Shown here: piece by piece, positions 43,535-52,332 of the stretch
Position numbering within the stretch: position 1 is the first letter of the stretch
Layout: the number at the start of each line of letters is the position of its first letter
Origin: AP-15 sp963812675
GTDB taxonomy: Bacteria > Pseudomonadota > Alphaproteobacteria > ATCC43930 > CGMCC-115725
Direction of reading: 5' to 3'
DNA length: 64,000 nucleotides
Assembly (NCBI GenBank): GCA_963812675.1
Contig: CAWEWR010000022.1
Coordinates: 62,001-126,000 of the forward strand
Program-made: the position numbers and the translations under genes
The notes under the pieces: model-generated
Told to the model about the DNA's origin: nothing
What the model saw: the letters and a program-made list of their open reading frames with translations, nothing else
Database searches by the model: none

Positions 43535-44913
43535 GTTCGTCCCGTCATGGATGGACGGCCCCGGTCAGGCCACCGACCCCGCACGCCTCGATCCCGACCA
43601 GCGCCGGCAAAGGATACGGGTCGTCCGTGCTCTCCGGAGAGCACGGAAAAGGCGCGCAGGAAGAAGTCGGGTGCGCCGAAATTGCCGGATTTGAGCGCCA
43701 ATGCCAGCGCCGGCTCGCCGAGGCTCCCGGGGAGGGTCATCGTCCAGGGCACGCCGGGGTCGATCTGTCGGCCGATCCGCAACCCGGTGACGCCGAGTGC
43801 ATGGACGATCGCCCCGGCGGTCTCGCCGCCGGCTACGACAAACCGGCGCGCCCCCTTTGCGGCAAGGCCGCGGGCCACTGCCGCGAGCGTCTCCTCGACC
43901 AATGCGCCGGCGCGCTCGCGGCCGACCGCCTCCTGGATCGCGGCGACCTCCTCGGGTGGCGCCGTCGCGCTGATCAGGACCGGCCGATCGCCGAGCCGCG
44001 GCGTCGCCCAGGCGATGGCCTCCTCGGCAATCTTGCGCCCTCCAGCCGCCGCTATCGGGTCGATCGTGAAGAGCGGAGCGCGCTCGCGCATATAGGCGAC
44101 CTGGGCGCGCGTCGCTTCCGAGCACGACCCGGACAGCACCACAGCGGCGCCTGCGATAGGCGGCAGCGCATCGGCGGCGGCGCTATCGCCGATCAGGCCT
44201 AGGCGACGGAAATTCTCGGGCAGCCCCAACGCGATGCCCGATCCGCCGGTGATCAGCGGGAAGTCAGCCGCGGCCTCGCCAATAGCTTCGAGATCATGGT
44301 CGTCGATCGCATCGACGATCGCGTGCCGAAAACCGGCCTGGCGCAGTGACGCAAAGGCGTCGCGGATGGCCGCCGCAGCTTGCGACACATCGTATTGCGG
44401 TACGAGTCCAACTTTGCCGCGGCACTGACGCTGCAGGACGCGCACCAGGCTCGGGTCGCGCATCGGCGTCAACGGGTGGTCGCGCATGCTCGATTCCGAC
44501 AACAGAACGTCGCCGACGAACAGATAGCCGAGGTAGATTGTCCGCCCGTTTTCGGGAAAAGCCGGACAGAACAGGGTGAAGTCGGTGTCTAGCGCCTCCA
44601 TCAGCGCCTCGGCCACGGGTCCGATATTGCCGGCATCGGTCGAGTCAAAGGTCGAGCAGTATTTGAACAGGACCTGCCGCGCTCCCGCCCGCCGCAACCA
44701 ATCGAGCGCCGCGAGACTCTTCTCGATCGCCTCGGCGGCAGCGATCGTCCGGCTCTTCAGCGCGACGACGACCGCCTCGGCGTCGGCGACTTCCGTGCCC
44801 GGCGACGGCACGTCGATCAGTTGCACCGTGCGCATTCCGCGCCGCACCAAGGTGTTGCACAGATCGGTGGCGCCGGTGAAATCGTCGGCGATCGCTCCCA
44901 GCAATACGGTCAT
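43501..44913 (-). CDS. otnK: 3-oxo-tetronate kinase-like (OtnK, four-carbon acid sugar kinase, DUF1537)
   Basis: 470 residues; usual family length is near 420. N-terminal ligand domain: LLGAIADDFTGATDLCNTLV, KYCSTFDSTDAGNIG, FCPAFPENGRTIYLGYLF. C-terminal nucleotide-binding domain: PLITGGSGIALGLPENF, VVLSGSCSEATRAQVA, FVVAGGETAGAIVHALG, ALALKSGNFGAPDFFLRAF. OtnK phosphorylates 3-dehydrotetronate, the product of DenD. Domain content ends near residue 430; the last 40 residues (GRDRGVRGRWPDRGRP) are likely a stop-loss or frameshift extension that overlaps the convergent YncE gene. Divergent from otnI. Confidence 0.87.
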   Translation of the reverse strand: MTVLLGAIADDFTGATDLCNTLVRRGMRTVQLIDVPSPGTEVADAEAVVVALKSRTIAAAEAIEKSLAALDWLRRAGARQVLFKYCSTFDSTDAGNIGPVAEALMEALDTDFTLFCPAFPENGRTIYLGYLFVGDVLLSESSMRDHPLTPMRDPSLVRVLQRQCRGKVGLVPQYDVSQAAAAIRDAFASLRQAGFRHAIVDAIDDHDLEAIGEAAADFPLITGGSGIALGLPENFRRLGLIGDSAAADALPPIAGAAVVLSGSCSEATRAQVAYMRERAPLFTIDPIAAAGGRKIAEEAIAWATPRLGDRPVLISATAPPEEVAAIQEAVGRERAGALVEETLAAVARGLAAKGARRFVVAGGETAGAIVHALGVTGLRIGRQIDPGVPWTMTLPGSLGEPALALALKSGNFGAPDFFLRAFSVLSGEHGRPVSFAGAGRDRGVRGRWPDRGRPSMTGRTYRMFPVWPSE

Positions 44914-44982
44914 GGCGCGCTCCCGCAGGGTCTTGTGTTACAGTAGCCTCCTGCCGTTCCGCCCGCAAATAAGGACCCTGCC

Positions 44983-45768
44983 GTGCCGAAATTCGCCGCC
45001 AATCTCAGCTTCATCTTTCAGGAAGTCGGGTTTCTCGACCGTTTCGCCGCCGCTGCCGCCTGCGGCTTTAAGGGGGTCGAGTATCTTTCGCCCTATGAGC
45101 ATCCGCCGGAGGTCATCGCCGAGCAGCTGAACCGGCACGGGCTCGTGCAGGCGCTGTTCAACATGCCGCCTGGCGACTGGGCGGCGGGCGAGCGCGGCAC
45201 TGCTGCCTTGGCCGGGCGCGAGCAGGAATTCCGTGACGGGATCGAACAGGCGCTCGGCTACGCCAAGGCAACGAACTGCAAGCTTCTGCACGCGATGGCG
45301 GGGGTATTGCCGGCCGGAAGCGATCGCGCCGCCGCGGAACGCGTCTATGTCGCGAATTTGCGGCATGCGGCCGAGCGGCTGGCGCGCGAAGGCATCACCG
45401 TCATCATCGAGCCGATCAACAACCGCGACATCCCGGGCTATTTCCTCAACACGACGACCCAGGCGATGTCGGTTATCGAGCGGGTCGGGCACTCCAACCT
45501 CAAGCTGCAGCTCGACCTCTACCATGTGCAGATCATGGAGGGTGATCTCGCGCACCGCATCCGCACACTCGCCGGCCACTATCCGCATGTGCAGATCGCC
45601 GGCAATCCCGGCCGGCACGAGCCCGATGTCGGCGAGATCAACTACCCGTTCCTGTTCGATTTGTTCGACGAGCTCGGCTATTCGGGCTGGATCGGCTGCG
45701 AGTATCGCCCCAAGGGCGAGACGCGCGCGGGCCTCGGCTGGGCAAAACGCTACGGTATCCAGGGCTGA
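44983..45768 (+). CDS. otnI: 2-oxo-tetronate isomerase/hydroxypyruvate isomerase (OtnI)
   Basis: 261 residues, TIM barrel. Family motifs: FAANLSFIFQEVGFLDRFAA, VEYLSPYEHPPEVI, LHAMAGVLPAG, IIEPINNRDIPGYFLN (metal-ligand Glu), LQLDLYHVQIMEGD (Asp/His), VQIAGNPGRHEPDVGEINY and IGCEYRPKGET (second Glu). In the four-carbon acid sugar pathway OtnI interconverts 2- and 3-dehydrotetronate. Start is a GTG; denD follows 3 bases after the stop, so they are an operon. Confidence 0.9.
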   Translation: MPKFAANLSFIFQEVGFLDRFAAAAACGFKGVEYLSPYEHPPEVIAEQLNRHGLVQALFNMPPGDWAAGERGTAALAGREQEFRDGIEQALGYAKATNCKLLHAMAGVLPAGSDRAAAERVYVANLRHAAERLAREGITVIIEPINNRDIPGYFLNTTTQAMSVIERVGHSNLKLQLDLYHVQIMEGDLAHRIRTLAGHYPHVQIAGNPGRHEPDVGEINYPFLFDLFDELGYSGWIGCEYRPKGETRAGLGWAKRYGIQG

Positions 45769-45771
45769 ACG

Positions 45772-46737
45772 ATGCGCGTCGTCATAACGGGCGGTTGCGG
45801 ATTTCTCGGCCAGCGGGTCGCGTTGCAGCTGCTCGCGCGGCGTGATGTGGACGAGCTCGTTCTGTTCGACAATGCGCCCTCGACCCCGCCATTGCCGGAC
45901 GACAAAAGGCTGAAGGTCGTGACCGGCGATATCGCCGACGGTGAGGCGGTGCGCCGGGTAATCTCGGCCGGCGCGGCTTCGGTGTTTCACCTCGCCGCGG
46001 TGGTCAGCGGCCAAGCCGAAGCCGATACCGACCTCGGTTATCGCGTCAACCTCGACGGGACGCGCGCCGTGCTCGACGCCTGCCGCGCTCTCGGCACCTG
46101 CCCGCGCGTGGTGTTCGCCAGCTCGCTCGCAGTCTATGGCGGTGCGCTGCCGCCGGCGGTGGGCGATGAGACGCCTCTAACGCCGCAGACCTCATACGGG
46201 ACGCAGAAGGCAATCGGCGAATTGCTGGTCAACGACTACAGCCGCAAGGGATTTGTCGACGGCCGCGCGGTCCGGTTACCAACTGTCGTCGTGCGGCCGG
46301 GCCGGCCCAACCGCGCCGCCTCGACCTTTGCCTCCTCGATGATCCGAGAGCCGCTCGCCGGTCGCGAAGCGGTCTGTCCCGTGTCGCCCGAAACGGTCAT
46401 GGCACTGGCATCACCGCGGCGTATCGTGGCTGGCCTGGTGCACGCCCACGATCTACCCGCCGGTGCGTTCGGCGCGAGCCGGTCGTTGCAACTCCCCGGC
46501 TTCTCGGTGGCGGTTGGCGAGATGGCCGCCGCGGTCCGCCGTACCGGCGGTGAGACGGCCTATGCGCGCATCCGCTGGCAGCCCGACCCGCAGATCCAGC
46601 GGATCATCTCCGGCTGGCCGCAAAAGCTCCTTGCATCGCGCGCTGAAGCACTCGGTTTTTCCGCCGACACTGGCATCGACGAGGCGGTCCAGGCCTTTAT
46701 CGAGGACGACCTTGAGATGCAGAAGCAGCTCGGTTAG
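45772..46737 (+). CDS. denD: D-erythronate dehydrogenase (DenD), NAD-dependent epimerase fold
   Basis: 321 residues, extended short-chain dehydrogenase. NAD-binding GGCGFLGQ near the N-terminus, FHLAAVVSGQAEAD, catalytic Ser in FASSLAVYGG and Tyr/Lys in SYGTQKAIGELL. Residues GRAVRLPTVVVRPGRPNRAA are characteristic of DenD rather than sugar-nucleotide epimerases. It oxidises D-erythronate to 2-dehydroerythronate, feeding OtnI and then OtnK. Same-strand operon with otnI; its end overlaps the convergent antiporter gene by 41 bases. The decarboxylase OtnC of this pathway is not in the window. Confidence 0.9.
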   Translation: MRVVITGGCGFLGQRVALQLLARRDVDELVLFDNAPSTPPLPDDKRLKVVTGDIADGEAVRRVISAGAASVFHLAAVVSGQAEADTDLGYRVNLDGTRAVLDACRALGTCPRVVFASSLAVYGGALPPAVGDETPLTPQTSYGTQKAIGELLVNDYSRKGFVDGRAVRLPTVVVRPGRPNRAASTFASSMIREPLAGREAVCPVSPETVMALASPRRIVAGLVHAHDLPAGAFGASRSLQLPGFSVAVGEMAAAVRRTGGETAYARIRWQPDPQIQRIISGWPQKLLASRAEALGFSADTGIDEAVQAFIEDDLEMQKQLG

Positions 46738-48520
46738 CGGATCTGAACCAACCGGCAATCCGGGGCAGGTATTGGAGCCAAAAGCGCCACGGGTGAACCG
46801 AGGCCGGCTCGAGTTCGACGCCGACCTGAGTGATCGTGTCCCCTTGCATGTCACGCACGATTAGTTCCACCGCGCCGAAGCGCGTCCGGTCGCCGACCGC
46901 GGGGGTCCCGCCGAACCTGTCGGCCAAAAACTCTGCGAGGGTCACGGCGCCGTCGGAGGCCGCTGCCGGATCATAGAGGTGCGCGATCGCGGCGAGTGCG
47001 GTAGATCCCTCGAACGCAAACTCGCCGAGCAGCCCCCGCTCCTCCGCCCTGCTGCGCCCGGGGCGTGGTCCGAACAGGCGATCGAGCAGGGCAAGATCCT
47101 CCGGGCGTGCCAGCGCGAGCACGTAGTCGCCGGGAGCAAGCGGCGGGGCAGACGCAGCGCTGCGAGCGATCTCATCCCGAATCACGACTAGAACACTCGC
47201 TGTGGGCGGGAGCGGCAACGCCTCCACGGCTTTGGCGGCGGCCCGGCAGCCCGCCTCCACCCGATAGCCTGCCACTGTGTTCTCGTCCCCGAGCCGGCCC
47301 GGGAGATCGATGTCCAGACGGGCGGCCTGCTGGATCGGCGGCACGTCCAGATCGAACATCCGCGCGGCCGCCGCGACCGTCCAACCTTGGAGCATCAGCG
47401 ATATCAGAACCACAATGAACGCAACGCCGAAGAACATTGCCGCGTCCGGCAGCCCGGCGAGAACCGGAATTATCGCGAGGAAGATCGGGACAGCCCCGCG
47501 CAGACCCACCCACGAGATGAAGGCTATCTCTGGGCCGGTGTAGCGAAAGAGCAGCAAGCATAGCGCCACCGCCACTGGCCGCGCGGCCAGGATGAGCACC
47601 GCAGCAACGACAAGCGAAGGTCCGAGTATCGGAACCAGGGCGCTCGGCTTGACGAGCAGGCCCAGCATGAGGAAGAGGACGATCTGGCTGAGCCAGGCAA
47701 AGGCGTCAAACGCTTGATTGATGACCTGACTGGCGCGATGACGGTGACTGCCCAATATGAGACCCGCCAGATAGGCGGCTAGAAACCCGCTTGCACCAGC
47801 TGATTGGGCGGCACCGAAGAGGGCGGTAACCCCTGCAAGCGCGAGAATGGCATACAACCCTGACGTCGCTTGCAGACGATTGACGAGAGCGAGCAGCAGA
47901 TAGCCGCCGCCGATGCCGAAGGCGGTTCCCCCTACAATCTCTCGGGCCAATAGCACCACAATGTGGGATGCGGCCAAAGGCGCCGGGGCGACGAGCAGAT
48001 CGACCAGGAGCAGCGTGAGCAAAATCGAGATCGGGTCATTGATACCGGACTCGATCTCGAGGATGGCAGCGACACGCGCCCGCAACTCGATACGGCGCAA
48101 ATGGAGCAGCGCGGAGACGGCCGCCGCGTCAGTCGGCGCCACAATCGCGCCGATCAGCAACCCCCGCACCCAGGAGGTGGAAAATAGCAGTACCGCCGCC
48201 GCCCCGACGATTGCGGCCGTGACGATTACGCCGATCGTGGCAAGAGCGAGAGACGGCCACAGCGCCCGCCGGACATCCTTCGGATCGGTGCGTAACCCGC
48301 CATCGAAGAGAATAATGGCGAGCGCGATGCTGCCGATCAGATAGGCGGCGTGAAAGTCGTGAAAGAGGATGCCGCCCGGCCCCTCTTCCCCCGCGAGGAT
48401 GCCCAGTCCTAGAAAAACCAGCAGTAAGGGAGCCCCGAAACGCGCCGAGAACACGCCGGCGAAAATGCTCAGCAGCACCAATGCGCTGCCGAGCAGGATC
48501 AGGTGATGGCTGGCTTCCAC
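46697..48520 (-). CDS. nhaP2: K+/H+ antiporter (CvrA/NhaP2 type, CPA1)
   Basis: 607 residues. About 12 N-terminal helices with the CPA1 core: FGAPLLLVFLGLGILAGEEG, LFDGGLRTDP, IGAIVAPTDAAAVSALL (conserved DA), EIESGINDPISILL (ND) and FISWVGLRGAVPIFLAI. The C-terminal about 210 residues form a TrkA_C/CorC-like regulatory domain (PPLAPGDYVLALARPEDL, DRLFGPRPG). This is the potassium/proton antiporter layout. Adjacent Kup and MscS genes support a potassium/osmotic role. Transcribed toward denD. Confidence 0.9.
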   Translation of the reverse strand: MEASHHLILLGSALVLLSIFAGVFSARFGAPLLLVFLGLGILAGEEGPGGILFHDFHAAYLIGSIALAIILFDGGLRTDPKDVRRALWPSLALATIGVIVTAAIVGAAAVLLFSTSWVRGLLIGAIVAPTDAAAVSALLHLRRIELRARVAAILEIESGINDPISILLTLLLVDLLVAPAPLAASHIVVLLAREIVGGTAFGIGGGYLLLALVNRLQATSGLYAILALAGVTALFGAAQSAGASGFLAAYLAGLILGSHRHRASQVINQAFDAFAWLSQIVLFLMLGLLVKPSALVPILGPSLVVAAVLILAARPVAVALCLLLFRYTGPEIAFISWVGLRGAVPIFLAIIPVLAGLPDAAMFFGVAFIVVLISLMLQGWTVAAAARMFDLDVPPIQQAARLDIDLPGRLGDENTVAGYRVEAGCRAAAKAVEALPLPPTASVLVVIRDEIARSAASAPPLAPGDYVLALARPEDLALLDRLFGPRPGRSRAEERGLLGEFAFEGSTALAAIAHLYDPAAASDGAVTLAEFLADRFGGTPAVGDRTRFGAVELIVRDMQGDTITQVGVELEPASVHPWRFWLQYLPRIAGWFRSANRAASASQGRPR

Positions 48521-48657
48521 CGCTTGACCGGTGAGCGGAGTTGGGTGGTACCGCTGGTCCGCACTCCGGTCTGCTTGCCGGGGGCCATCGGCTTTCTCCT
48601 CACGTCTCTAGCTGGCTTTGGCTAAACTCTCCGCGTGCGGTATTGCGATGGCGTCAC

Positions 48658-50565
48658 TCAGATCTCGACTTCGAGGCCCATCTCGACGACCTGTCCCGTA
48701 GGCACGCCGAAATAGGCGGCAGGCAGATTGGCATTGAGGTGCATCGCGGCAAAGAGCCGCTCTCGCCATACGGCCATCCCAGGCACCTTGCCGATCGGGA
48801 TGACCATGACCCTTCGCGAATAAAAGGTGATCCGCTCCGGGTCGATGCCGCGCAGATCGGGGTAGCGGCAAGCAAGCTTTAGCCCCTCCATCACGTTGGG
48901 GTGTTCCATAAACCCGAAATGCAGGGTGACCCGCATAATGCCGGCACCGACCGGCGCGAGCTTTACGCGCTGGTCCGGCTCGACGCGCGGCGCATCGCTG
49001 CTGACCGCCGAGACCAGCAATACACACTCGTGCAGAACGCGATTGTGCTTCAGGTGATGCGTCAAGGCGAGCGGTATGCCCGAGCTTCCCGCAGTGAAGA
49101 TCGCGGCGGCTCCGGGCAGGCGGAGGGGCGGGTTCTCGAGCACCCAGTCGACAAACTCGTCCTCGCGCTGCCGCATTCCCGTTCGTTGGCGTTCGAGCAT
49201 CTGGTATCCCGTGCGCCAGGTCAGCATCAGGAACGCGACGACGCACGCCAACAGAAGCGGGAACCAGCCGCCCGCGAGCAGCTTTGTCGCGTTGGCGGCT
49301 ACGAAGATAAGTTCCACGACAAGCAGCGATCCGTTAACGGCCGCAACGGCGAGCGGGTTGTAGCCCCATTGCAGGGCGACCAGGGCTGCCAGGACCGTGG
49401 TGATCGCCATCAGCATCGAGACGGCGATGCCGTAGGCGCCCCCGAGCGCGTCGGAGGAGGCGAACGTGATGACCGCCCCGAGCGTGCCGGCGGCGAGCAG
49501 CCAATTGACCATCGGCATGTAGATCTGCCCCTTTTCGTGGCTCGCCGTATGGAGCACCCGCATGCGCGGCAGAAAGCCGAGCTGGATCGCCTGCTGGGTC
49601 AACGAGTACGCGCCGGAGATGATCGCTTGCGAAGCGATGATGGTGGCCACCGTCGCGAACCCCACCATCGGATAATGGAGCCATCCTGGCGCGAGCAGAT
49701 AGAATGGATTTTCGATGGCGCCGGGGTCGGCCAGGAGCAGTGCTCCCTGGCCGAAATAATTCAAGACCAGAGCGGGCAAGACGACCGCGAACCAGCCGAG
49801 GCGAACCGGCAAGCGGCCGAAATGCCCCATATCCGCATACATTGCCTCGGCGCCGGTGACCGTGAGAAAGGCGGCGCCGAGCACGGCAAAACCGATGCCC
49901 GGTCCCGCATGGAGCAAGTAGATCAGGGCATGATGCGGGCTCAGTGCGCCCAGGATCTCCGGTGCGGCAATGATCCCGCGCAGGCCGAGCACGCCGATCG
50001 CGAGAAACCAGATCAGCATTACCGGCCCGAAGATGTTGCCGATAAACGCCGTTCCCTTGCGTTGCACCAGGAACAGGCCAACCAGGATCGCGATGCTGAT
50101 CGGGACGACGACAGGGGCGAGTTGGGGGGCGTCGAGCTTGAGGCCCTCCACGGCGCTGAGCACTGAGATGGCTGGTGTGATGACGCCGTCGCCATAGAGC
50201 AGCGCGGCTCCGACCAACCCGACGATCAGAAGCGAAGCACGCCAGCTCCCGGCCGGCGCACGCCGGACATCGAGAAGCGCCAACAGCGCGATGATGCCGC
50301 CCTCGCCGCGGTTGTCGGCGCGCATGATGAGGATCGCGTATTTGAACGAGACGATCACGATCAGCGACCACAGGATTACCGACGCGATCCCGATGATGGT
50401 TTCGGGCGTGATCGCTCCGGAGGCATCTGCGGCCTGCTTGAACCCATAGAGGGGGCTGGTGCCGATGTCGCCGTAGACGATGCCGAGAGCCGCGAGGGTC
50501 GCGCCCGCGGGCACTTGCCGGGCTTCAATCCGGGGCAGCGCCGCCGCTTGAAGGGTTCTGGCCAT
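48658..50565 (-). CDS. kup: Kup-type potassium uptake transporter
   Basis: 635 residues from the ATG at 50563-50565 with GGGGAGGACG just upstream; a longer frame exists but is unlikely. Family signatures: LAALGIVYGDIGTSPLYGFKQ at the N-terminus, RADNRGEGGIIALLALL, YGDGVITPAISVLSAVEGL, and AEAMYADMGHFGR. About 12 helices are followed by a cytosolic C-terminal domain (VGAGIMRVTLHFGFMEHPNV, and GMAVWRERLFAAMHLNAN). Kup imports K+ with H+. Divergent from the MscS gene; downstream, on the same strand, is the K+/H+ antiporter. Confidence 0.95.
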   Translation of the reverse strand: MARTLQAAALPRIEARQVPAGATLAALGIVYGDIGTSPLYGFKQAADASGAITPETIIGIASVILWSLIVIVSFKYAILIMRADNRGEGGIIALLALLDVRRAPAGSWRASLLIVGLVGAALLYGDGVITPAISVLSAVEGLKLDAPQLAPVVVPISIAILVGLFLVQRKGTAFIGNIFGPVMLIWFLAIGVLGLRGIIAAPEILGALSPHHALIYLLHAGPGIGFAVLGAAFLTVTGAEAMYADMGHFGRLPVRLGWFAVVLPALVLNYFGQGALLLADPGAIENPFYLLAPGWLHYPMVGFATVATIIASQAIISGAYSLTQQAIQLGFLPRMRVLHTASHEKGQIYMPMVNWLLAAGTLGAVITFASSDALGGAYGIAVSMLMAITTVLAALVALQWGYNPLAVAAVNGSLLVVELIFVAANATKLLAGGWFPLLLACVVAFLMLTWRTGYQMLERQRTGMRQREDEFVDWVLENPPLRLPGAAAIFTAGSSGIPLALTHHLKHNRVLHECVLLVSAVSSDAPRVEPDQRVKLAPVGAGIMRVTLHFGFMEHPNVMEGLKLACRYPDLRGIDPERITFYSRRVMVIPIGKVPGMAVWRERLFAAMHLNANLPAAYFGVPTGQVVEMGLEVEI

Positions 50566-50678
50566 TGCTGCGTCCTCCCCTACCTCCGCAAGTTTGAGCC
50601 GAAACTCCCGCAAAGGAAACAGATGCTTGCCGGATCTCGCGATCACTCCTGCGGTCGCTTTGTAACCGTTCTCGTGCG

Positions 50679-52079
50679 ATGATCGGCGGTGTAGGGAACA
50701 GGGCCGACGGCGGCCGGGAGGCGAGGATCGACGCGGTCTCATTTTTGCAGAACGTGGTGGCGCATTTCGAGCAGCTGGAAAGGCATCTGCTCGATGAAAT
50801 TCTCGTATTTGCCAATCTGATCCAAATTCCCGCCGTCATCCTGACGGGCGGCGTCGCTTGGCTCGTCTGCCGGCCGATACGCCGCTGGGCCAAGCTCTGG
50901 GTGGAGCGGGTTCCGGAGCACCACCATCTCGACTGGGTCGTGTCTCACCGGTCGTGGGTGACCGATAGGCTGGTCCCGCTGATCACGCCCGTGGCTTGGG
51001 CCATCGGGCTATGGATCGCTGTCGCGGTCGCCGAGCGCGCCGGCTGGCCGCACGCGGTCACCCAGACCGCCGTCAATTTGCTGCTTGCATGGCTGGTGAT
51101 CCGGCTCGCGGCTGCTGTCGTTCCCTATGCCGCGCTGGCGCGGCTGATCGCGGTGCTCGCCTGGGTGGTGGCCGCGCTCAATATCGTGCATCTGCTCGGG
51201 CCGACGCTCGATTTGCTCGACAGCGTCGCGGTCGTCGTGGGCGGGCTCAGAGTCTCGATCCTGACGGTCGTCAAGGGCGTGCTCTCGCTCGCCATGCTGC
51301 TGTGGACCGCCACCGTCGCTTCCAACCTGTTCGAACGGCGCATCACCCGCGTTTCCGAAATCACCCCCCGCGCACGGGTGCTCCTCGGCAAGCTGCTTAA
51401 GGCGACCCTGGTCACTCTGGCCGTGGTGCTCTCGCTGACCAGCATCGGTATCGATCTGACGACCTTCGCGCTGTTCACCGGAGCGCTCGGGGTCGGTGTC
51501 GGTCTAGGCTTGCAGCGGACCGTCTCGAACCTGTTCAGCGGGATCGTTCTGCTATTGGACAAGTCGATCAAGCCGGGCGACGTGATCGAGGTGGGCGGCA
51601 CCTATGGTTGGGTCTCCTCGCTCGGTGCGCGCTATGTAGCGGTAGAGACGCGCGACGGCACGGAGTTTCTGATCCCAAACGAGGACATTATCACCCATCA
51701 GGTGGTCAATTGGTCGCACAAGAGCGACCGTGTAAGGCTGAAAGTGCCGGTGCGCGTGCCGCACGATTCCGACCTCGATCAGGCGCTCGCGCTGATGCGC
51801 GAGGCGGCGAGCTATCCGGAGCGCGTCTTGGCGCTGCCGGCGCCGAACGCCTTGATCATGGCCTTTGGCGAGAGTGCGATCGAGCTCGAACTGCGGTTCT
51901 GGATCCAGGATGCCCAGAATGGCGTTCATAATGTAAAGAGCCAAGTCCTCTACGAGATCTGGCGCTTGTTTCAGCAGCAAGGCATTCGCATTCCGTACCC
52001 GAAGCGGGATCTTTATGTACGCTCTGATGCGCCGGCCACTTTAGCCGAGGCTGCCGATCGGCGACATCGCCGATCATGA
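50679..52079 (+). CDS. Mechanosensitive ion channel family protein (MscS)
   Basis: 466 residues. N-terminal region with five or so helices (AVILTGGVAWLVC, VPLITPVAWAIGLWIAV, AMLLWTATVASNLF), then the MscS core: pore-lining helix TFALFTGALGVGVGLGLQRT, FSGIVLLLDKSIKPGDVIEV, TYGWVSSLGARYVAVETRDG, FLIPNEDIITHQVVNWSH, and a C-terminal vestibule domain ending in GIRIPYPKRDLYV. It releases solutes on osmotic downshift. Divergent from kup. Confidence 0.92.
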   Translation: MIGGVGNRADGGREARIDAVSFLQNVVAHFEQLERHLLDEILVFANLIQIPAVILTGGVAWLVCRPIRRWAKLWVERVPEHHHLDWVVSHRSWVTDRLVPLITPVAWAIGLWIAVAVAERAGWPHAVTQTAVNLLLAWLVIRLAAAVVPYAALARLIAVLAWVVAALNIVHLLGPTLDLLDSVAVVVGGLRVSILTVVKGVLSLAMLLWTATVASNLFERRITRVSEITPRARVLLGKLLKATLVTLAVVLSLTSIGIDLTTFALFTGALGVGVGLGLQRTVSNLFSGIVLLLDKSIKPGDVIEVGGTYGWVSSLGARYVAVETRDGTEFLIPNEDIITHQVVNWSHKSDRVRLKVPVRVPHDSDLDQALALMREAASYPERVLALPAPNALIMAFGESAIELELRFWIQDAQNGVHNVKSQVLYEIWRLFQQQGIRIPYPKRDLYVRSDAPATLAEAADRRHRRS

Positions 52080-52095
52080 GGCGCTTGGCGGCGCT

Positions 52096-52280
52096 ACCCT
52101 CACCCACCAAGCGCCGCGCGCTTGGTCCCCCCTCTCCCGCACTGCGGGAGAGGGCTTTTAGTTGAATGTGTGATAGCCCCTCTCCCGCACCGCGGGAGAG
52201 GGCTTTTAGTTGAATGTGTGATAGCCCCTCTCCCGCACCGCGGGAGAGGGTGGCGAGCGTAGCGAGCCGGGTGAGGGTCT
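52096..52280. repeat. Tandem 48-base repeat with GC-rich hairpins
   Basis: Three hairpins with cccctctcccgc at 52129, 52177 and 52225, each pairing with gcgggagaggg. Copies two and three follow the preceding unit at an exact 48-base period, separated by cttttagttgaatgtgtgat. It sits just after the MscS gene and ends in ggtgagggt, like the other elements. The flanking ccctcacccaccaagcg is also inverted at the right end. Confidence 0.8.
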
Positions 52281-52332
52281 TGCCGCGGTTTGGCAATTTA
52301 CAGAGACGCGCCGGGCGTGGCAATTTGGCGCG

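Noticed and set aside
43625..43646. A 22-base perfect palindrome as a terminator for otnK
   Set aside because: It is within the coding frame and the T-run lies on the wrong side for minus-strand transcription.
48901..50166. A 421-codon plus-strand frame over kup
   Set aside because: It is antisense to the clear Kup transporter and is unusually rich in Arg, Gln and Asp, as shadow frames are.
52129..52250. The 48-base tandem repeats as a CRISPR array
   Set aside because: The spacers are identical, the units are palindromic, and no cas gene is present.
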